This document shows, piece after piece, positions 29,028 through 40,831 of a DNA stretch of 53,977 bases (within the stretch, counting starts at the first letter, position 1; each line of letters starts with the position of its first letter). Position numbers and translations under genes: made by a program. This DNA is from an uncultured Chthonomonadaceae bacterium (GTDB lineage: Bacteria > Armatimonadota > Fimbriimonadia > Fimbriimonadales > Fimbriimonadaceae). The stretch spans positions 1-53,977 of the forward strand of contig CAMLDW010000013.1 in assembly GCA_946479035.1 (NCBI GenBank), in the 5' to 3' direction. The notes beneath the pieces are model-generated. The model saw only the letters and a list, made by a program, of their open reading frames with translations, made no database searches and was not told the origin of the DNA.

Positions 29028-30401
29028 ATGATCGAGCGGCTCCGCGCGCACCTTGCCGAGTCCGGACTTGTGCCGGACGGCACCACGGTGCTGCTCGGAT
29101 ACAGCGGCGGAGCGGACTCCACGTGCCTGCTCCATCTGCTCAAGTCGCTCCGCGTCGACGTCATCGCCGCGCACCTGCACCACGGACAGAGGCCGGAGGC
29201 GGACAGCGAGCTCGCGCTTTGCGATGCGTTCTGCAAGGACCTGAACGTGCCGTTCGTAACCGGGCGCGCCGACGTGCCCAAGATCGCCAAGGAGACGGGC
29301 GTGGGGATCGAAGAGGCCGGCCGGCACGCGCGCTACGAGTTCTTCGAGCAGTGCAGGCACCGGACGGGAGCGGGCCTCGTCGCCACGGCCCATACGCGCG
29401 ACGACCTCGTCGAGAGCGTCCTGCTCAATCTGGCGCGCGGAGCCGGACTGCACGGCCTCGCCGGCATCCAGCCCAAGCGCGGCCACATCGTCCGCCCGTT
29501 GCTCCCCTTCTCTCGCGCCGAAACGCGCCGGTACTGCGACGAGCGAGGGCTCTGGTACCACGACGACCCTGCTAACGATGACGAGTCATTGGCGCGAGTG
29601 CGGGTGAGGAAGTGCGTGCTCCCCCAGCTCGAAGCGATCAACGCCGCCGCCAAAGAGCGCATCGCGCAGACGGCATCGCTAGTCAACGAAGAGGACAGGT
29701 TCCTCGACGGCATGGCCGCCGCTGCGCTGGAGCAGTCCGAGTCGAAGCTCAACGGCCAACTTGCCTTTCTGAGCAAAGAGTGCGAGGCGGCGTTCGACAA
29801 GGGCGCGCTGCTGACGCTCCCGAGGGTCCTGCTCGCGCGCGCACTGCGCCTCGCGACCGGCGCTTTGGGTTCGGCGCTCGATCATGCACAGACGCAGCGC
29901 GCGATCGCCGGCCTAGCAAACGATCCGAGGGGATCGGTCACGGCCGAGGGCGGAAACGTCGTGCTGGAATGGACCGAGGCCACCGTCTGGGCCCGATCCC
30001 TACACGCAGACGCACCGTTCCGCTTCCCGCTCACGCTTCCGGGCGAGACCGTCAGCGACGAGTTTGGCTGGAGGCTCGTGGCCGAGAATGCCGCGCCGGG
30101 AGAGACCGCTCCCGGCCAAGACGAATTCGACGTGCTGCTAGACCTCGGGACTGTCAAAGCCCCCCTCCACTTCCGATCATATGAACCTGGCGACTCAATC
30201 CAGCCGATCGGGTTCAAGGGCACGAAGAAGGTCGGTGCGGTCCTCTCAGAGATGCGGTTGACCGAGACCGCCAGGAGGCGCCTGCCGGTCGTTTGCGACC
30301 TCTTGGGGCCGGTCTGGGTCCCTGGCGGTTGCATCGCGGACAGGGCCAAGGTGACCGAGCGGTCCGAGCGGTGCGTCCGGCTCCGTTTTGGGCCCATTTG
30401 A
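29028..30401 (+). CDS. tilS: tRNA(Ile)-lysidine synthase
   Basis: Uses ATP and lysine to convert C34 of tRNA-Ile(CAU) to lysidine, so that AUA is read as isoleucine. 457 residues. The PP-loop is SGGADS at 26-31. Further N-type ATP pyrophosphatase blocks are HLHHGQRPEADSELA, TAHTRDDLVESVLLNLARG and GLWYHDDPANDD. The C-terminal domain ends with SYEPGDSIQPIGFKGTKKVG and LPVVCDLLGPVWVPGGCIAD, as in full-length TilS. It is followed after 82 nt by ftsH, a very common bacterial neighbour. Confidence 0.94.
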   Translation: MIERLRAHLAESGLVPDGTTVLLGYSGGADSTCLLHLLKSLRVDVIAAHLHHGQRPEADSELALCDAFCKDLNVPFVTGRADVPKIAKETGVGIEEAGRHARYEFFEQCRHRTGAGLVATAHTRDDLVESVLLNLARGAGLHGLAGIQPKRGHIVRPLLPFSRAETRRYCDERGLWYHDDPANDDESLARVRVRKCVLPQLEAINAAAKERIAQTASLVNEEDRFLDGMAAAALEQSESKLNGQLAFLSKECEAAFDKGALLTLPRVLLARALRLATGALGSALDHAQTQRAIAGLANDPRGSVTAEGGNVVLEWTEATVWARSLHADAPFRFPLTLPGETVSDEFGWRLVAENAAPGETAPGQDEFDVLLDLGTVKAPLHFRSYEPGDSIQPIGFKGTKKVGAVLSEMRLTETARRRLPVVCDLLGPVWVPGGCIADRAKVTERSERCVRLRFGPI

Positions 30402-30483
30402 GCCCAAAACCGTCATAATGGCGGAACGGGCGTAGGGGCCAGGGCGTAGGCAACATGGGAAGCCAACATAAATTGGAGACGAT

Positions 30484-32442
30484 TTGAACAAGAGCGCACG
30501 AGGCCTGTTCCTTGCAATCTTTGCCGTCATCGCGGTCTTTCTGCTACTGAACGTCTTTGGAAACGGCAGCGGGCTCGGCATGCTAGGCAACAAGCCCAAG
30601 GAGTTCAACTACTCCAAGCTGTTGCAAGAGGTCGAGAGCGGCAACGTCAAGACCGCAGACTGGCAGGGCACCACTGTTTCCGGCGACCTGATGGACGGCA
30701 CCAAGTACGTCGCCCAGGTCATGTCGTCCGACTCGCAGTCGGCGAGCGCGTTGATGGGCCTCTTGAAGGACAAGGGCGTCTCGACGCAGATCGGCGGCCC
30801 CGGCATGGGCGCGCTCATGCTGCCGCTCATCGGCTTCATCTTCCTCCCCATCGTCCTGTTCGTGTTGTTCTACTACGTGATCGTCCGGCCCGCGCAACAG
30901 GGCGGCAGCCAGGCGATGAACTTCGGGCGCAGCAAGGCCCGTCGCGTCGGAGAGCAGCACCCGAAGGTCACTTTCGACGACGTCGCCGGCATCGACGAGG
31001 CCAAGCAGGAGCTCGCCGAGATCGTCGACTACCTCAAAAACACCAAGAAGTACGTCGCGCTCGGCGCAAAGATCCCCAAGGGCATCCTCCTGACGGGCGC
31101 TCCGGGAGTCGGCAAGACCCACCTGGCGCGCGCCATTGCCGGTGAGGCGGGGGTCCCCTTCTTCCACATCAGCGGTTCGGACTTCGTCGAGATGTTCGTC
31201 GGCGTGGGGGCCGCCCGCGTCCGCGACCTTTTCGAGACAGCCAAGGCGCACCGCCCCTGCCTCATCTTCGTCGACGAGATCGACGCCGTGGGCCGGCAGC
31301 GCGGAGCGGGCCTGGGCGGCGGCCACGACGAGCGCGAACAGACGCTCAACCAGCTCCTCGTCGAGATGGACGGCTTCGACGCCAACACTGGCGTCATCAT
31401 GATCGCCGCCACCAACCGGCCCGACGTCCTCGACCCCGCCCTGCTCCGCCCGGGCAGGTTCGACCGGCGCGTCGTCGTCGACCAGCCAGACATCGCCGGC
31501 CGCGAGGCCATCCTTAAGATCCACGCCAAGGGCAAGCCGCTGGCGGAAGACGTCAACCTCTTTACGGTAGCAAAGCGCACGCCAGGGTTCACAGGCGCAG
31601 ACCTTGCCAACAGCCTCAACGAGTCTGCGCTGCTCGCGGCGCGCCGCAACCACTCCGTCATCCACATGGACGACATAGAGGAGGCGCTCGACCGCGTCAT
31701 GTCCGGCCCGGAGCGCAAGAGCCGCATCATGGACGAGAAGGAGCGCAAGGTCATCGCCTACCACGAGGCGGGCCACGCGATCGTCGGCGAGATGCTCGAG
31801 CACTGCGACCCGGTGCATAAGGTCACGATCCTGCCCCGCGGGATGACGCTGGGCTCCACCTGGGCGCTGCCGGAGAAAGAGACTTTCATCCAGAACGAGC
31901 AAGAACTGCTCGACGACATCGCCATGCTCCTTGGCGGGCGGGTGGCCGAGGAGGTCGTCTACGACACCGTCTGGACCGGCTCCTCGAACGACCTGCAGCG
32001 CGTCACACGCATCGCCCGCGCCATGGTCTGCGAGTTCGGCATGAGCGACCGCCTCGGAGCCCTGCAGCTCGGAGTGCGCAGCCGCAACCCGTTCCTCGGT
32101 CGAGACTACTACGCCGAAGACCGCGACTACAGCGAAGAAGTCGCGCAGATCATCGACGAAGAGGTCCGGCGGATCGTCGAGAGCGCGCACAAGCGCGCAA
32201 AGGACCTGCTCATCACCCACCGGCAGCAGCTGGATGCGATCGTCGAAGCGCTGACCGAAAGAGAGACCCTCGACCGCGAGGAGTTCCTCGCAGTGCTCGA
32301 AGGCCGCGAGCTTTCGCCGAAGAAGGTCAAAGAAGACCAGAAAGCAGCGCACGAAGCCGAGCAGGAGAAGAAGCCCGGGGAGTCCGGGACAAGGCTCGGC
32401 AAGGGCAAGCTTGAACCTGGAACAGCCTCGGGACAAGCTTGA
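30484..32442 (+). CDS. ftsH: ATP-dependent zinc metalloprotease FtsH
   Basis: Membrane-anchored AAA+ protease degrading misfolded membrane proteins and short-lived regulators. 652 residues. Start is the TTG at 30484, supported by GGAG five nt upstream. First membrane helix about 8-25, extracytoplasmic domain about 35-105, second helix about 110-135, AAA module with Walker A GAPGVGKT at 205-212, the pore [11 protein letters not shown] region, Walker [13 protein letters not shown] and [23 protein letters not shown]. The zinc motif HEAGH is at 427-431. A CATAAT sequence about 65 nt upstream may be its -10 box. The tail beyond residue 610 is charged and probably disordered. Confidence 0.97.
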   Translation: MNKSARGLFLAIFAVIAVFLLLNVFGNGSGLGMLGNKPKEFNYSKLLQEVESGNVKTADWQGTTVSGDLMDGTKYVAQVMSSDSQSASALMGLLKDKGVSTQIGGPGMGALMLPLIGFIFLPIVLFVLFYYVIVRPAQQGGSQAMNFGRSKARRVGEQHPKVTFDDVAGIDEAKQELAEIVDYLKNTKKYVALGAKIPKGILLTGAPGVGKTHLARAIAGEAGVPFFHISGSDFVEMFVGVGAARVRDLFETAKAHRPCLIFVDEIDAVGRQRGAGLGGGHDEREQTLNQLLVEMDGFDANTGVIMIAATNRPDVLDPALLRPGRFDRRVVVDQPDIAGREAILKIHAKGKPLAEDVNLFTVAKRTPGFTGADLANSLNESALLAARRNHSVIHMDDIEEALDRVMSGPERKSRIMDEKERKVIAYHEAGHAIVGEMLEHCDPVHKVTILPRGMTLGSTWALPEKETFIQNEQELLDDIAMLLGGRVAEEVVYDTVWTGSSNDLQRVTRIARAMVCEFGMSDRLGALQLGVRSRNPFLGRDYYAEDRDYSEEVAQIIDEEVRRIVESAHKRAKDLLITHRQQLDAIVEALTERETLDREEFLAVLEGRELSPKKVKEDQKAAHEAEQEKKPGESGTRLGKGKLEPGTASGQA

Positions 32443-32489
32443 CTCGAACCCTCCTTTCGGTATCATAGGCCTGGCTCCTAGAGCCGCCC

Positions 32490-32837
32490 ATGAACGCGCT
32501 TGAACTCTACGAAAAAGGCTTCGCCCTTCGGTGCAGCGGCGCATATGGGGAGGCAAGAAAGGTTCTGCAGGACGTTCTCAGTACAGACCCCGCTCACGCC
32601 GACGCGCAGTGGCAGATCGGCCTGATCGAGGGCTTCGAAGGCGATTTCGACAAGTCCGTGCAGACCCTCAAGAGGGTCGTCGAGGCCAACCCTACCCACG
32701 TCAACGCGCGCTACGACCTCGCAATGACTCTCATGATGCTAGGCTTGGACGAAGAGGCCTGCGCCCACTTTCACGAGGTCCTGCGCCTCAACCCCGAGCA
32801 CGAGAAAGCCCAGCAACAGGTCATCTACTGTTCCTAG
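32490..32837 (+). CDS. small TPR-repeat protein
   Basis: 115 residues forming about three tetratricopeptide units (AYGEARKVLQDVLSTDPAHA, DFDKSVQTLKRVVEANPTHV, LDEEACAHFHEVLRLNPEHE). Such units bind partner proteins. No signal peptide. TATCAT 23 nt before the ATG may be its -10 box; no clear Shine-Dalgarno. It sits 15 nt before the large membrane protein gene that follows, so the two may be one unit. Confidence 0.85.
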   Translation: MNALELYEKGFALRCSGAYGEARKVLQDVLSTDPAHADAQWQIGLIEGFEGDFDKSVQTLKRVVEANPTHVNARYDLAMTLMMLGLDEEACAHFHEVLRLNPEHEKAQQQVIYCS

Positions 32838-32852
32838 AGGCACGCCGCGCTG

Positions 32853-35057
32853 ATGGACTTTTTCCGCAAGCGCTGGCAAGTCCTCCTCATCCTCTTCGTA
32901 CCGCTCATCGCCCTCGCGCCTGCGCTTAGGCCTGGCACGACGATCGGCCCGTGGGACGACCTGCGCGCGATGATGGAGGCCAAGCCCACGCCGCGCCCCT
33001 TCGACGTCCTGCAGATGGATGCAGCGCTACAGTTCTACGGGTGGCGCGACCTGGTCTTCGAGTCTTGGGGGCGCGGCGAGCCGCCGTTCTGGAACCCCTA
33101 CCAGTTCATGGGCACGCCGCTCCTCGCCAACTCGCAGTCGGGGGGCTTCTATCCTCTTCACATCGCGCTCGGCGCTATGCACGTTCCGACCGCGCCAGCC
33201 ATCTTTCTGCTGGCCTGGTTCCACCTTGGGTGGGCAGGTCTTGGAGTGCGCGCGCTCGTGCTGCGCTTGCGAGGCGCCCCGCTCGGCGCGACCGTCGCCG
33301 GAGCCATATTCTCTGTGTCTCCCTTCATGCTCGCGTGGGTCGGGCTCGCTAGCGTCCCGACGACCTGCGCGTGGATTCCGTGGGCGCTCGTGTTCTGCCT
33401 CGACCTGTTCGACCAGTCGCGCGCAAAGCTGAGATCCACGGTGCTGCTCGGCGCCTGCCTGGCGATGATGGTCCTAGGCGGGCACTTGCAGTTCTGCGCC
33501 TACGGTTTCATGTCGGTCGCCCTGATGGCAATCTGGCAGGCGGCGTCCACGAGGCGATGGCACGGGCTCGCCCTAGCAGTGATGGGCTGCTTGCTCGGCG
33601 CGCTCTTGGCCGCGCCGCAGCTCCTACCTGTCCTCGAATACAGCAAGTCGAGCCACCGCCAGAACACTCCGACCGCCGAAGGGTACGGCTTCTACGTTCG
33701 CGGCGCTGTCCAGCCGATCGAGGCCGCAGGCGTCGTCTTCCCCGACGCGCTTGGCACGCCAGGGCGCGCGGCTCCGATCGAAGGCTCGGACGTCAAGCTC
33801 GGGTCTTTTTGGCCGGCCTACGCGAAGATCGGCGGGAACTACGCGGAGTCGGCGATCTACCTCGGTCCCGCGGTCGTGTTCCTACTTGCGCTCGCCCTCT
33901 TTCGCAAGGGATGGCGCGAAGTCGCGGCTGTTGCAGCGGTCGGCGTCCTCGGCCTGTCGCTCGCGTTCGGGACCCCTCTCGATAGGCTGCTCTATTTCAC
34001 TCTTCCTGGATGGTCGTCGACAGGCAGCCCTGGGCGCGCATCGTTCCTCTTCGTGCTCGCGGCGTGCGTCGTCGCAGGGTGGGCATGGCCGCGCGAAGGC
34101 GAAAAGCTCGATGTGCGCAGATCGACGTACCTCTTGCTCGGGGCTACCGTGCTCACGATCGCTCTCGTCGCACTGTTAGCGCCGTCGCAGGCGGTGTGGA
34201 ACCCGAACTTGCAAGGCGTCCTCGAATCAGCCGTTAGGGGAGACCTCGCTTTCGTGCTGCCAGTCGCGCTTTTCGGGCTCGTTCTCGTCGTCGCCAGTGC
34301 CCTCGCATTTGAAAAGGCGCGCCCGATCTATGCAGCTTTAAGCCTAGTACTTGCATCGATCCTCATAGCCGGCCCGCGCATTGTCCCCTCTGGCGAACCG
34401 CTGAGGAGGGAGCCCTCTGACCCTAACGTCCGTTCCGCGTTCGTCAACAAGGACTGGCAGCTACTGATCGGGCTCCCCGTCGTCGAGCCGCCGAACACCG
34501 CCACGATTCAGCGGCAGTACGACGTAGCCGGATACGACTCGCTCATCCACAAAGCCACGTTCCTGGTCCTCAATGAGATCAACGGAGGTGACTCCGCTCC
34601 CGAAGCCAATGGCAACATGGCGCTGATCAAGCCGGGCTACGACGAGGCACTTCTCGCCAGCGCAGGAGTGACGCAGATCATTGAGCTCGATCCGATGGGG
34701 GCAGTGGTCCGACGACAAGTCGTCGGCGGGAGAGTAGGTTTCAACAATGCAACCGCGCTCGGAGCCAGTGCAAGGGTCTTGAAGGACAGCCTCACGTCCA
34801 CCGTCGTCACGGCGACGGGGCCCGGAGAGCTCGTGCTCCGCGACCGTAACATGCCCGGCTGGTCCGCGACCGTCGACGGCAGCCCCGCCGAGATCAGGGG
34901 CGAGAGGTGGCGCGAGGTCGAAGTCCCGGCAGGCGTGCACACCGTCCTGTTCACCTACACCCCTCCCGGGATCAAGCTGGGCCTGGCCCTCTTTGCCGCG
35001 GGCGCGCTCGCCTCCCTGCTCTGCCTCTCCCTAGGCAGGCGCAAAAAGACACAGTAA
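32853..35057 (+). CDS. YfhO-like multi-pass membrane protein (GT-C glycosyltransferase-like)
   Basis: 734 residues with about a dozen hydrophobic helices in the first 500. The first extracytoplasmic loop has the family's DALQFYGW- and WNPYQFMGTPLLANSQSGGF-type blocks with acidic residues (WDDL, QMDAALQF). The C-terminal soluble region ends in MPGWSATVDGSPAEIRG and VEVPAGVHTVLFTYTPPGIK, the usual YfhO/DUF2723-neighbour tail, followed by one more helix. YfhO proteins are thought to transfer sugars from lipid carriers to envelope polymers such as lipoteichoic acid or glycoproteins; the acceptor here is unknown. Confidence 0.85.
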   Translation: MDFFRKRWQVLLILFVPLIALAPALRPGTTIGPWDDLRAMMEAKPTPRPFDVLQMDAALQFYGWRDLVFESWGRGEPPFWNPYQFMGTPLLANSQSGGFYPLHIALGAMHVPTAPAIFLLAWFHLGWAGLGVRALVLRLRGAPLGATVAGAIFSVSPFMLAWVGLASVPTTCAWIPWALVFCLDLFDQSRAKLRSTVLLGACLAMMVLGGHLQFCAYGFMSVALMAIWQAASTRRWHGLALAVMGCLLGALLAAPQLLPVLEYSKSSHRQNTPTAEGYGFYVRGAVQPIEAAGVVFPDALGTPGRAAPIEGSDVKLGSFWPAYAKIGGNYAESAIYLGPAVVFLLALALFRKGWREVAAVAAVGVLGLSLAFGTPLDRLLYFTLPGWSSTGSPGRASFLFVLAACVVAGWAWPREGEKLDVRRSTYLLLGATVLTIALVALLAPSQAVWNPNLQGVLESAVRGDLAFVLPVALFGLVLVVASALAFEKARPIYAALSLVLASILIAGPRIVPSGEPLRREPSDPNVRSAFVNKDWQLLIGLPVVEPPNTATIQRQYDVAGYDSLIHKATFLVLNEINGGDSAPEANGNMALIKPGYDEALLASAGVTQIIELDPMGAVVRRQVVGGRVGFNNATALGASARVLKDSLTSTVVTATGPGELVLRDRNMPGWSATVDGSPAEIRGERWREVEVPAGVHTVLFTYTPPGIKLGLALFAAGALASLLCLSLGRRKKTQ

Positions 35058-35119
35058 TCCGCCCAGGACGCCCTAGGCACGAATCTTGTAGAATATGGCC
35101 TGGAGGTTCGCTTTCGTCC

Positions 35120-35422
35120 ATGCCGGGACGTTCTTTAGTCGAGCCCCTCGTGGCGCCTGGGATCATCAGCGACATCGAGGAGGCCGGGGAATACGCCGTT
35201 GTTATCTATAACAACGACAAGAACAGCTTTGACCAGGTCATAGCTGTCCTCATGCACGCCACCGAGTGCGACTTGCAAGAGGCCACGCTCGAGACTTGGG
35301 AGGCCCACACGTTCGGCCAGGCCAAGGTCCACTTCGCGCCACAAGTAGAGTGCAAGCACGTCGCGCGCATCATCTCCTCGATCGGCATCAGGACAGAAGT
35401 GCGAAGGGAGCGCACGCAATGA
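35120..35422 (+). CDS. clpS: ClpS-family adaptor, first copy
   Basis: 100 residues from the ATG at 35120. The ClpS core is clear: YAVVIYNNDKNSFDQVIAVL (N-degron pocket Asn-Asp), TLETWEAHTFGQAKVHFAP and VECKHVARIISSIGIRTEV. ClpS hands N-end-rule substrates to ClpA or ClpC. The His three residues before Gly in HTFG corresponds to E. coli His66, so this copy keeps the alpha-amine contact. A TAGAAT box precedes it by about 25 nt, with TGGAGG between. The stop overlaps the ATG of the second copy by 4 nt. Confidence 0.9.
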   Translation: MPGRSLVEPLVAPGIISDIEEAGEYAVVIYNNDKNSFDQVIAVLMHATECDLQEATLETWEAHTFGQAKVHFAPQVECKHVARIISSIGIRTEVRRERTQ

Positions 35423-35754
35423 AGCTCCTCGAGGCCTCCGTGCTCACTGAGCAGATGCCCAGGATGTCCGGAAAAGGCGTCGCCCTTCCGGAACGCACCA
35501 TTGAAGTGGCCCCCACGAAGGGCGAGGGCTGGATCGTCACCGTCTTCGACAACGACACCAACTCCTACGACCAAGTCATGCTCGTGCTCATGCGCGCCAC
35601 CGCCTGCACCAGCGAAGAGGCATACATCGAGGCCTGGGAGATCGACCACTACGGCAAGTGCGTCGTCCACAAGGCCGGGCAGAACGAGTGCAAGCACGCC
35701 GCAGAGGTCATCGCGACCATCGGCATTCGCGTCGAAGCCACGCCTGAAGAATAG
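35419..35754 (+). CDS. ClpS-family adaptor, second copy (divergent pocket)
   Basis: 111 residues from the ATG at 35419, overlapping the first copy. The core is WIVTVFDNDTNSYDQVMLVL, IEAWEIDHYGKCVVHKAG and NECKHAAEVIATIGIRVEA. The N-D pair is kept, but the residue aligned with E. coli His66 is Asp (DHYG against HTFG in copy one), which should alter or weaken binding of the substrate N-terminus. About 40 extra residues precede the core. It could bind a different N-degron set, or act as a regulator of the first copy. Neither clpA nor clpC is in the window. Confidence 0.88.
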   Translation: MKLLEASVLTEQMPRMSGKGVALPERTIEVAPTKGEGWIVTVFDNDTNSYDQVMLVLMRATACTSEEAYIEAWEIDHYGKCVVHKAGQNECKHAAEVIATIGIRVEATPEE

Positions 35755-35761
35755 GCCCGAC

Positions 35762-35783
35762 CCCTCCCCATTTCTGGAGAGGG
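35762..35783. terminator. hairpin between convergent genes, possible bidirectional terminator
   Basis: CCCTC(C)CC pairs with GG(A)GAGGG around a 6-nt loop, with one mismatch, between the clpS pair and the convergent RNHCP gene. Its sequence resembles the palindrome in the beta-galactosidase gene. Confidence 0.45.
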
Positions 35784-35797
35784 ACCGAGCGGCGAGC

Positions 35798-36187
35798 TCA
35801 GCGCACCAGCCGGTCCAGGGGGAACGGCGGGCTCGCGAGCGGCTTCACAGCCATCGAGACCAGCAGCGCCGGGTTGTCGTCCGCGGCGATCCGGTTCGAG
35901 CTCAGGGACCCGCACGAACGGCAGCGGTGGATCATCGCCCACTCGCCGCCCTTGCGGACCCAAACGGCCACCGGCTCCATCACGCCCCCGCAATCGGCGG
36001 CGCGGTCGCCCGGTTCAATGTCCAAATGGAGGCTGCACAGGCACCACGGGCAGTGGTTCCTGTGCTCCGTCCCGCCGCCGCCAGTTGCGACGCTCTCGCC
36101 GCAGTTGGCGCAACGGAAGTAGCCCCGTTCGGGCGCCCGAAAGCCGGGGCGCTCCGCGTTCAGTCGTTGTGAGTGTCTTTTCTTCAA
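35798..36187 (-). CDS. RNHCP-domain zinc-binding protein
   Basis: 129 residues. The family signature is present in order: RCANCGES, the defining RNHCPWCLCSLHLDIEPGDR, DCGGVMEPVAVWV, GEWAMIHRCRSCGSLSSNRI and AADDNP. The Cys pairs (CANC, CPWC, CRSC) suggest two zinc sites. The start is TTG at 36187, supported by GAGG four nt upstream. The molecular role of RNHCP proteins is not established to my knowledge. The 178 nt between this gene and lon show no feature I can support. Confidence 0.9.
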   Translation of the reverse strand: MKKRHSQRLNAERPGFRAPERGYFRCANCGESVATGGGGTEHRNHCPWCLCSLHLDIEPGDRAADCGGVMEPVAVWVRKGGEWAMIHRCRSCGSLSSNRIAADDNPALLVSMAVKPLASPPFPLDRLVR

Positions 36188-36365
36188 TCAGCCTCGAGTA
36201 CCAAGCAGGCACGTTGACGGGTCGCGACGATGCGCGAAAAAGAGTTGGAAAAACAGGCGTCCGAGTGCGCCCGCTCAGCCGGTCAGGCTTGGTGCGGGAG
36301 GCATCGGACGGACTTCACAACGACTGAATCTCGTTTCATAGGTCGCCTCCGCGCGGGACTATACC

Positions 36366-38800
<2,435 letters not shown>

Positions 38801-38801
<1 letters not shown>

Positions 38802-39265
38802 TACATCCTTTGGATCGTGATCACTTTTCTCACTGACACGGTCTTGGGCTTCTCGCTGCTCTTCGGGATCGCCAACAGCAGCATCCCCTCTTTAAAGCTC
38901 GCTCGCACGTCTTCGACGCTCACCGGCGACTCCGGGAGCGCCACCTCGCGCCAGAACTCCCCGTAGTCGATCTCGAGCTTGTGCGCCACCATCCGCTCGT
39001 TCGGGAACACCGCCTCGTCGTGACGCCACCCTTTGATCGTCAGCGCGTGCCGGCCCGCGCTGTAGTGGAGCGCGATCTTGTCCGCGCTCACACCGGCCAG
39101 CTCCACCTTGATCACCACCTGGCTCTCGGTCTCCACGACGTCCACGCGGGGGCTCCAGCCCTTCGAGCGCGCGGGCTTCAGCCTTGCGCCTGACATCTCG
39201 CCGGCGAGGCGCTCCATCTCCTTGCCCAGCTGGTCGAGCCACTCGTCTTCGTCGCGGTGGGCCAC
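38801..39265 (-). CDS. small heat-shock protein (Hsp20/alpha-crystallin)
   Basis: 154 residues with an alpha-crystallin domain from about residue 38 (SPRVDVVETESQVVIKVELA) to about 140. GEFWREVALPESPVSVEDVR and FKEGMLLLAIPKS hold the conserved beta-8/beta-9 strand motifs. A short C-terminal KVITIQRM supplies an I-x-I-type oligomerisation motif (ITI). It holds unfolding proteins for refolding or for degradation by Lon, encoded next. Start is GTG at 39265: a TAGAAT box lies exactly 6 nt upstream. Confidence 0.93.
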
Positions 39266-39271
39266 GGGGCT

Positions 39272-39277
39272 ATTCTA
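39272..39277 (-). promoter_or_regulatory. predicted -10 box of a leaderless promoter (hsp20-lon)
   Basis: TAGAAT, then AGCCCC, then GTG at 39265. The spacer and -35 region overlap a 13-bp inverted repeat. Confidence 0.55.
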
Positions 39278-39279
39278 CT

Positions 39280-39314
39280 GGGTCGGCAGGCGCCCCAAGG
39301 ACGCCTGCCGACCC
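39280..39314. terminator. perfect 13-bp inverted repeat between the S10 peptidase and hsp20
   Basis: GGGTCGGCAGGCG and CGCCTGCCGACCC flank a 9-nt loop, just past the carboxypeptidase stop and across the hsp20 -35 region. It may terminate the upstream gene, bind a heat-shock regulator, or both. The 13-9-13 layout recalls CIRCE, but the sequence does not match CIRCE. Confidence 0.5.
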
Positions 39315-39321
39315 GCTGGGC

Positions 39322-40824
39322 TCAACGCCCCGCCAGCGCGTCAGCCTCGAACTTGGCGACGTCGTCGTGGAACTTCTTGCGCGACACCTTTTCGATGTAC
39401 ATCATGTGTCCGGCCGGGTAGTAGGCGAACGAGACCTGCTTGCGAGAAGCCTCGTCCAGCCCCATGTGGTTGAACATGAAGATCGTGCCATAGAGCGGAC
39501 AAGCTAGGTCATAATAACCGCAGCAGTACAGCACGTGGAAGTGCGGGTCGCGCGCGATCAACCGCCGCAGGTCGCTCGCCGTCTCCGAATAGCTCCCCTG
39601 CGGCTCGGACCACGGGTACACGTTGCCGGACGAGAGGTACGGCATGTCCGTCTTTACCGCTAGCTCGTTGGCTAGGTAAGAGTTGATCGCCGACGTGAAC
39701 GGCGGCGTGACCGACTCGTCGCTGGCGTCTCCACTGTACGCCTCGCCGATCCTCGTTTCTTCCTTCGCGACGAGCCGACCGTCGTACCGGCCGATCGTCA
39801 TCCCCTCCTCGCGCATCAGTTGACGGAAAAAGGCGAACTCCGGGACCTTGAGGTTCGAACCCAGGCAGTACTCCTTGCTCAGGCCGAGGTACTCGGACAT
39901 CTTCTGTGCAATGTGGTCCTTTTGCGTCGCCGTCAGGCTGTCGCCGCGCTGTAGCGCATCGGCGTACTCGTCGTTGACCCACTTCTCTGCCTCGTCCACG
40001 ACGCTCTCGACGCTCTTGAACCGAGGCGCGAGCTTCTTGTGGTACCACGCGCACGCCGCCATCGACGGAAAGAAGCTGAGGTAGGTCGAGTCGTTTCCGC
40101 GCATACCGTCGAGCGTCATGAAGTTGTTCGTGCCAGAAATGCTGACGAACCCGCACACCCCGATCCCTTCGTCCGCAAGGCTCGCCGAGAGCCCCGAACC
40201 GCGGATCCCCCCATAGCTCTCCCCAGCGATGAACACTGGCGAGGTCCATCGGTTGTGCTTTTTCAGCCATTCGCGCACGAAGTTCGTAAAGGCGGCGATG
40301 TCGGGCCGCACTCCAAAGAACTTCGAGGCCACACTCTGGCTCGAAAGCCGGCTGTACCCCGTCCCTGGCGCGTCGATGCACACGACGTCCGTGAAGTCCA
40401 GCCAAGTGTCGGCGTTGTCGACCGGCGCGTAAGGCGGCGCGGGGAGCGAGCCGTCGTCCGGCATTGGCGCCCGCTTCGGCCCCAAGGCCCCCATGTGCAG
40501 CCATAGCGTCGCGCTGCCAGGACCGCCATTGAAGGCGAACGTCACCGGCCGCTTGGCCGGGTCCGCTCCGTCCTTCGTGTAGGCCACGTAGAACATCCGG
40601 CACTCCACTTCGCCGTCGCTGTTCCGTAGCGGGATCTGCGCTGCGGTCGCCGTGTAGCTCAGCGGCCCGCTCGGCAGCGTGACCGTGTGCTTCGTCACCG
40701 CGTCTGCGATCTCGAAGTACGGGTTAGGGGTCGGTTTCTCCGGCTTGGCGGGGCTTCCACCCTGCGAATAAACGTTACAGAAAACCGCGGCCACCAGCAC
40801 CGCGGAGAAAAGGGCTCTTTTCAT
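39322..40824 (-). CDS. secreted serine carboxypeptidase-like protein (peptidase S10)
   Basis: 500 residues from the ATG at 40824, with signal sequence RALFSAVLVAAVFCNVYSQ. The alpha/beta-hydrolase triad is visible: Ser203 in FIAGESYGG, Asp439 in GYYDLACP and His473 in YPAGHMMYI. The oxyanion block FAFNGGPGSATLWLHMGALGP and DAPGTGYSRL are classic S10 features. It removes C-terminal residues of peptides outside the cytoplasm. A TAGCCT box lies 7 nt before the ATG, suggesting a leaderless message. Confidence 0.92.
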   Translation of the reverse strand: MKRALFSAVLVAAVFCNVYSQGGSPAKPEKPTPNPYFEIADAVTKHTVTLPSGPLSYTATAAQIPLRNSDGEVECRMFYVAYTKDGADPAKRPVTFAFNGGPGSATLWLHMGALGPKRAPMPDDGSLPAPPYAPVDNADTWLDFTDVVCIDAPGTGYSRLSSQSVASKFFGVRPDIAAFTNFVREWLKKHNRWTSPVFIAGESYGGIRGSGLSASLADEGIGVCGFVSISGTNNFMTLDGMRGNDSTYLSFFPSMAACAWYHKKLAPRFKSVESVVDEAEKWVNDEYADALQRGDSLTATQKDHIAQKMSEYLGLSKEYCLGSNLKVPEFAFFRQLMREEGMTIGRYDGRLVAKEETRIGEAYSGDASDESVTPPFTSAINSYLANELAVKTDMPYLSSGNVYPWSEPQGSYSETASDLRRLIARDPHFHVLYCCGYYDLACPLYGTIFMFNHMGLDEASRKQVSFAYYPAGHMMYIEKVSRKKFHDDVAKFEADALAGR

Positions 40825-40831
40825 GCCGCAA

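Noticed and set aside
28959..29561. N-terminal extension of the mgtE frame
   Set aside because: It runs antisense across tilS; the ATG at 28958 gives the standard MgtE length.
30583..32556. 657-codon open frame antisense to ftsH
   Set aside because: It has no family resemblance and no ribosome binding site, and ftsH on the other strand is certain.
39280..39314. CIRCE element upstream of hsp20
   Set aside because: The N9 spacing is similar but the arms do not match TTAGCACTC/GAGTGCTAA.
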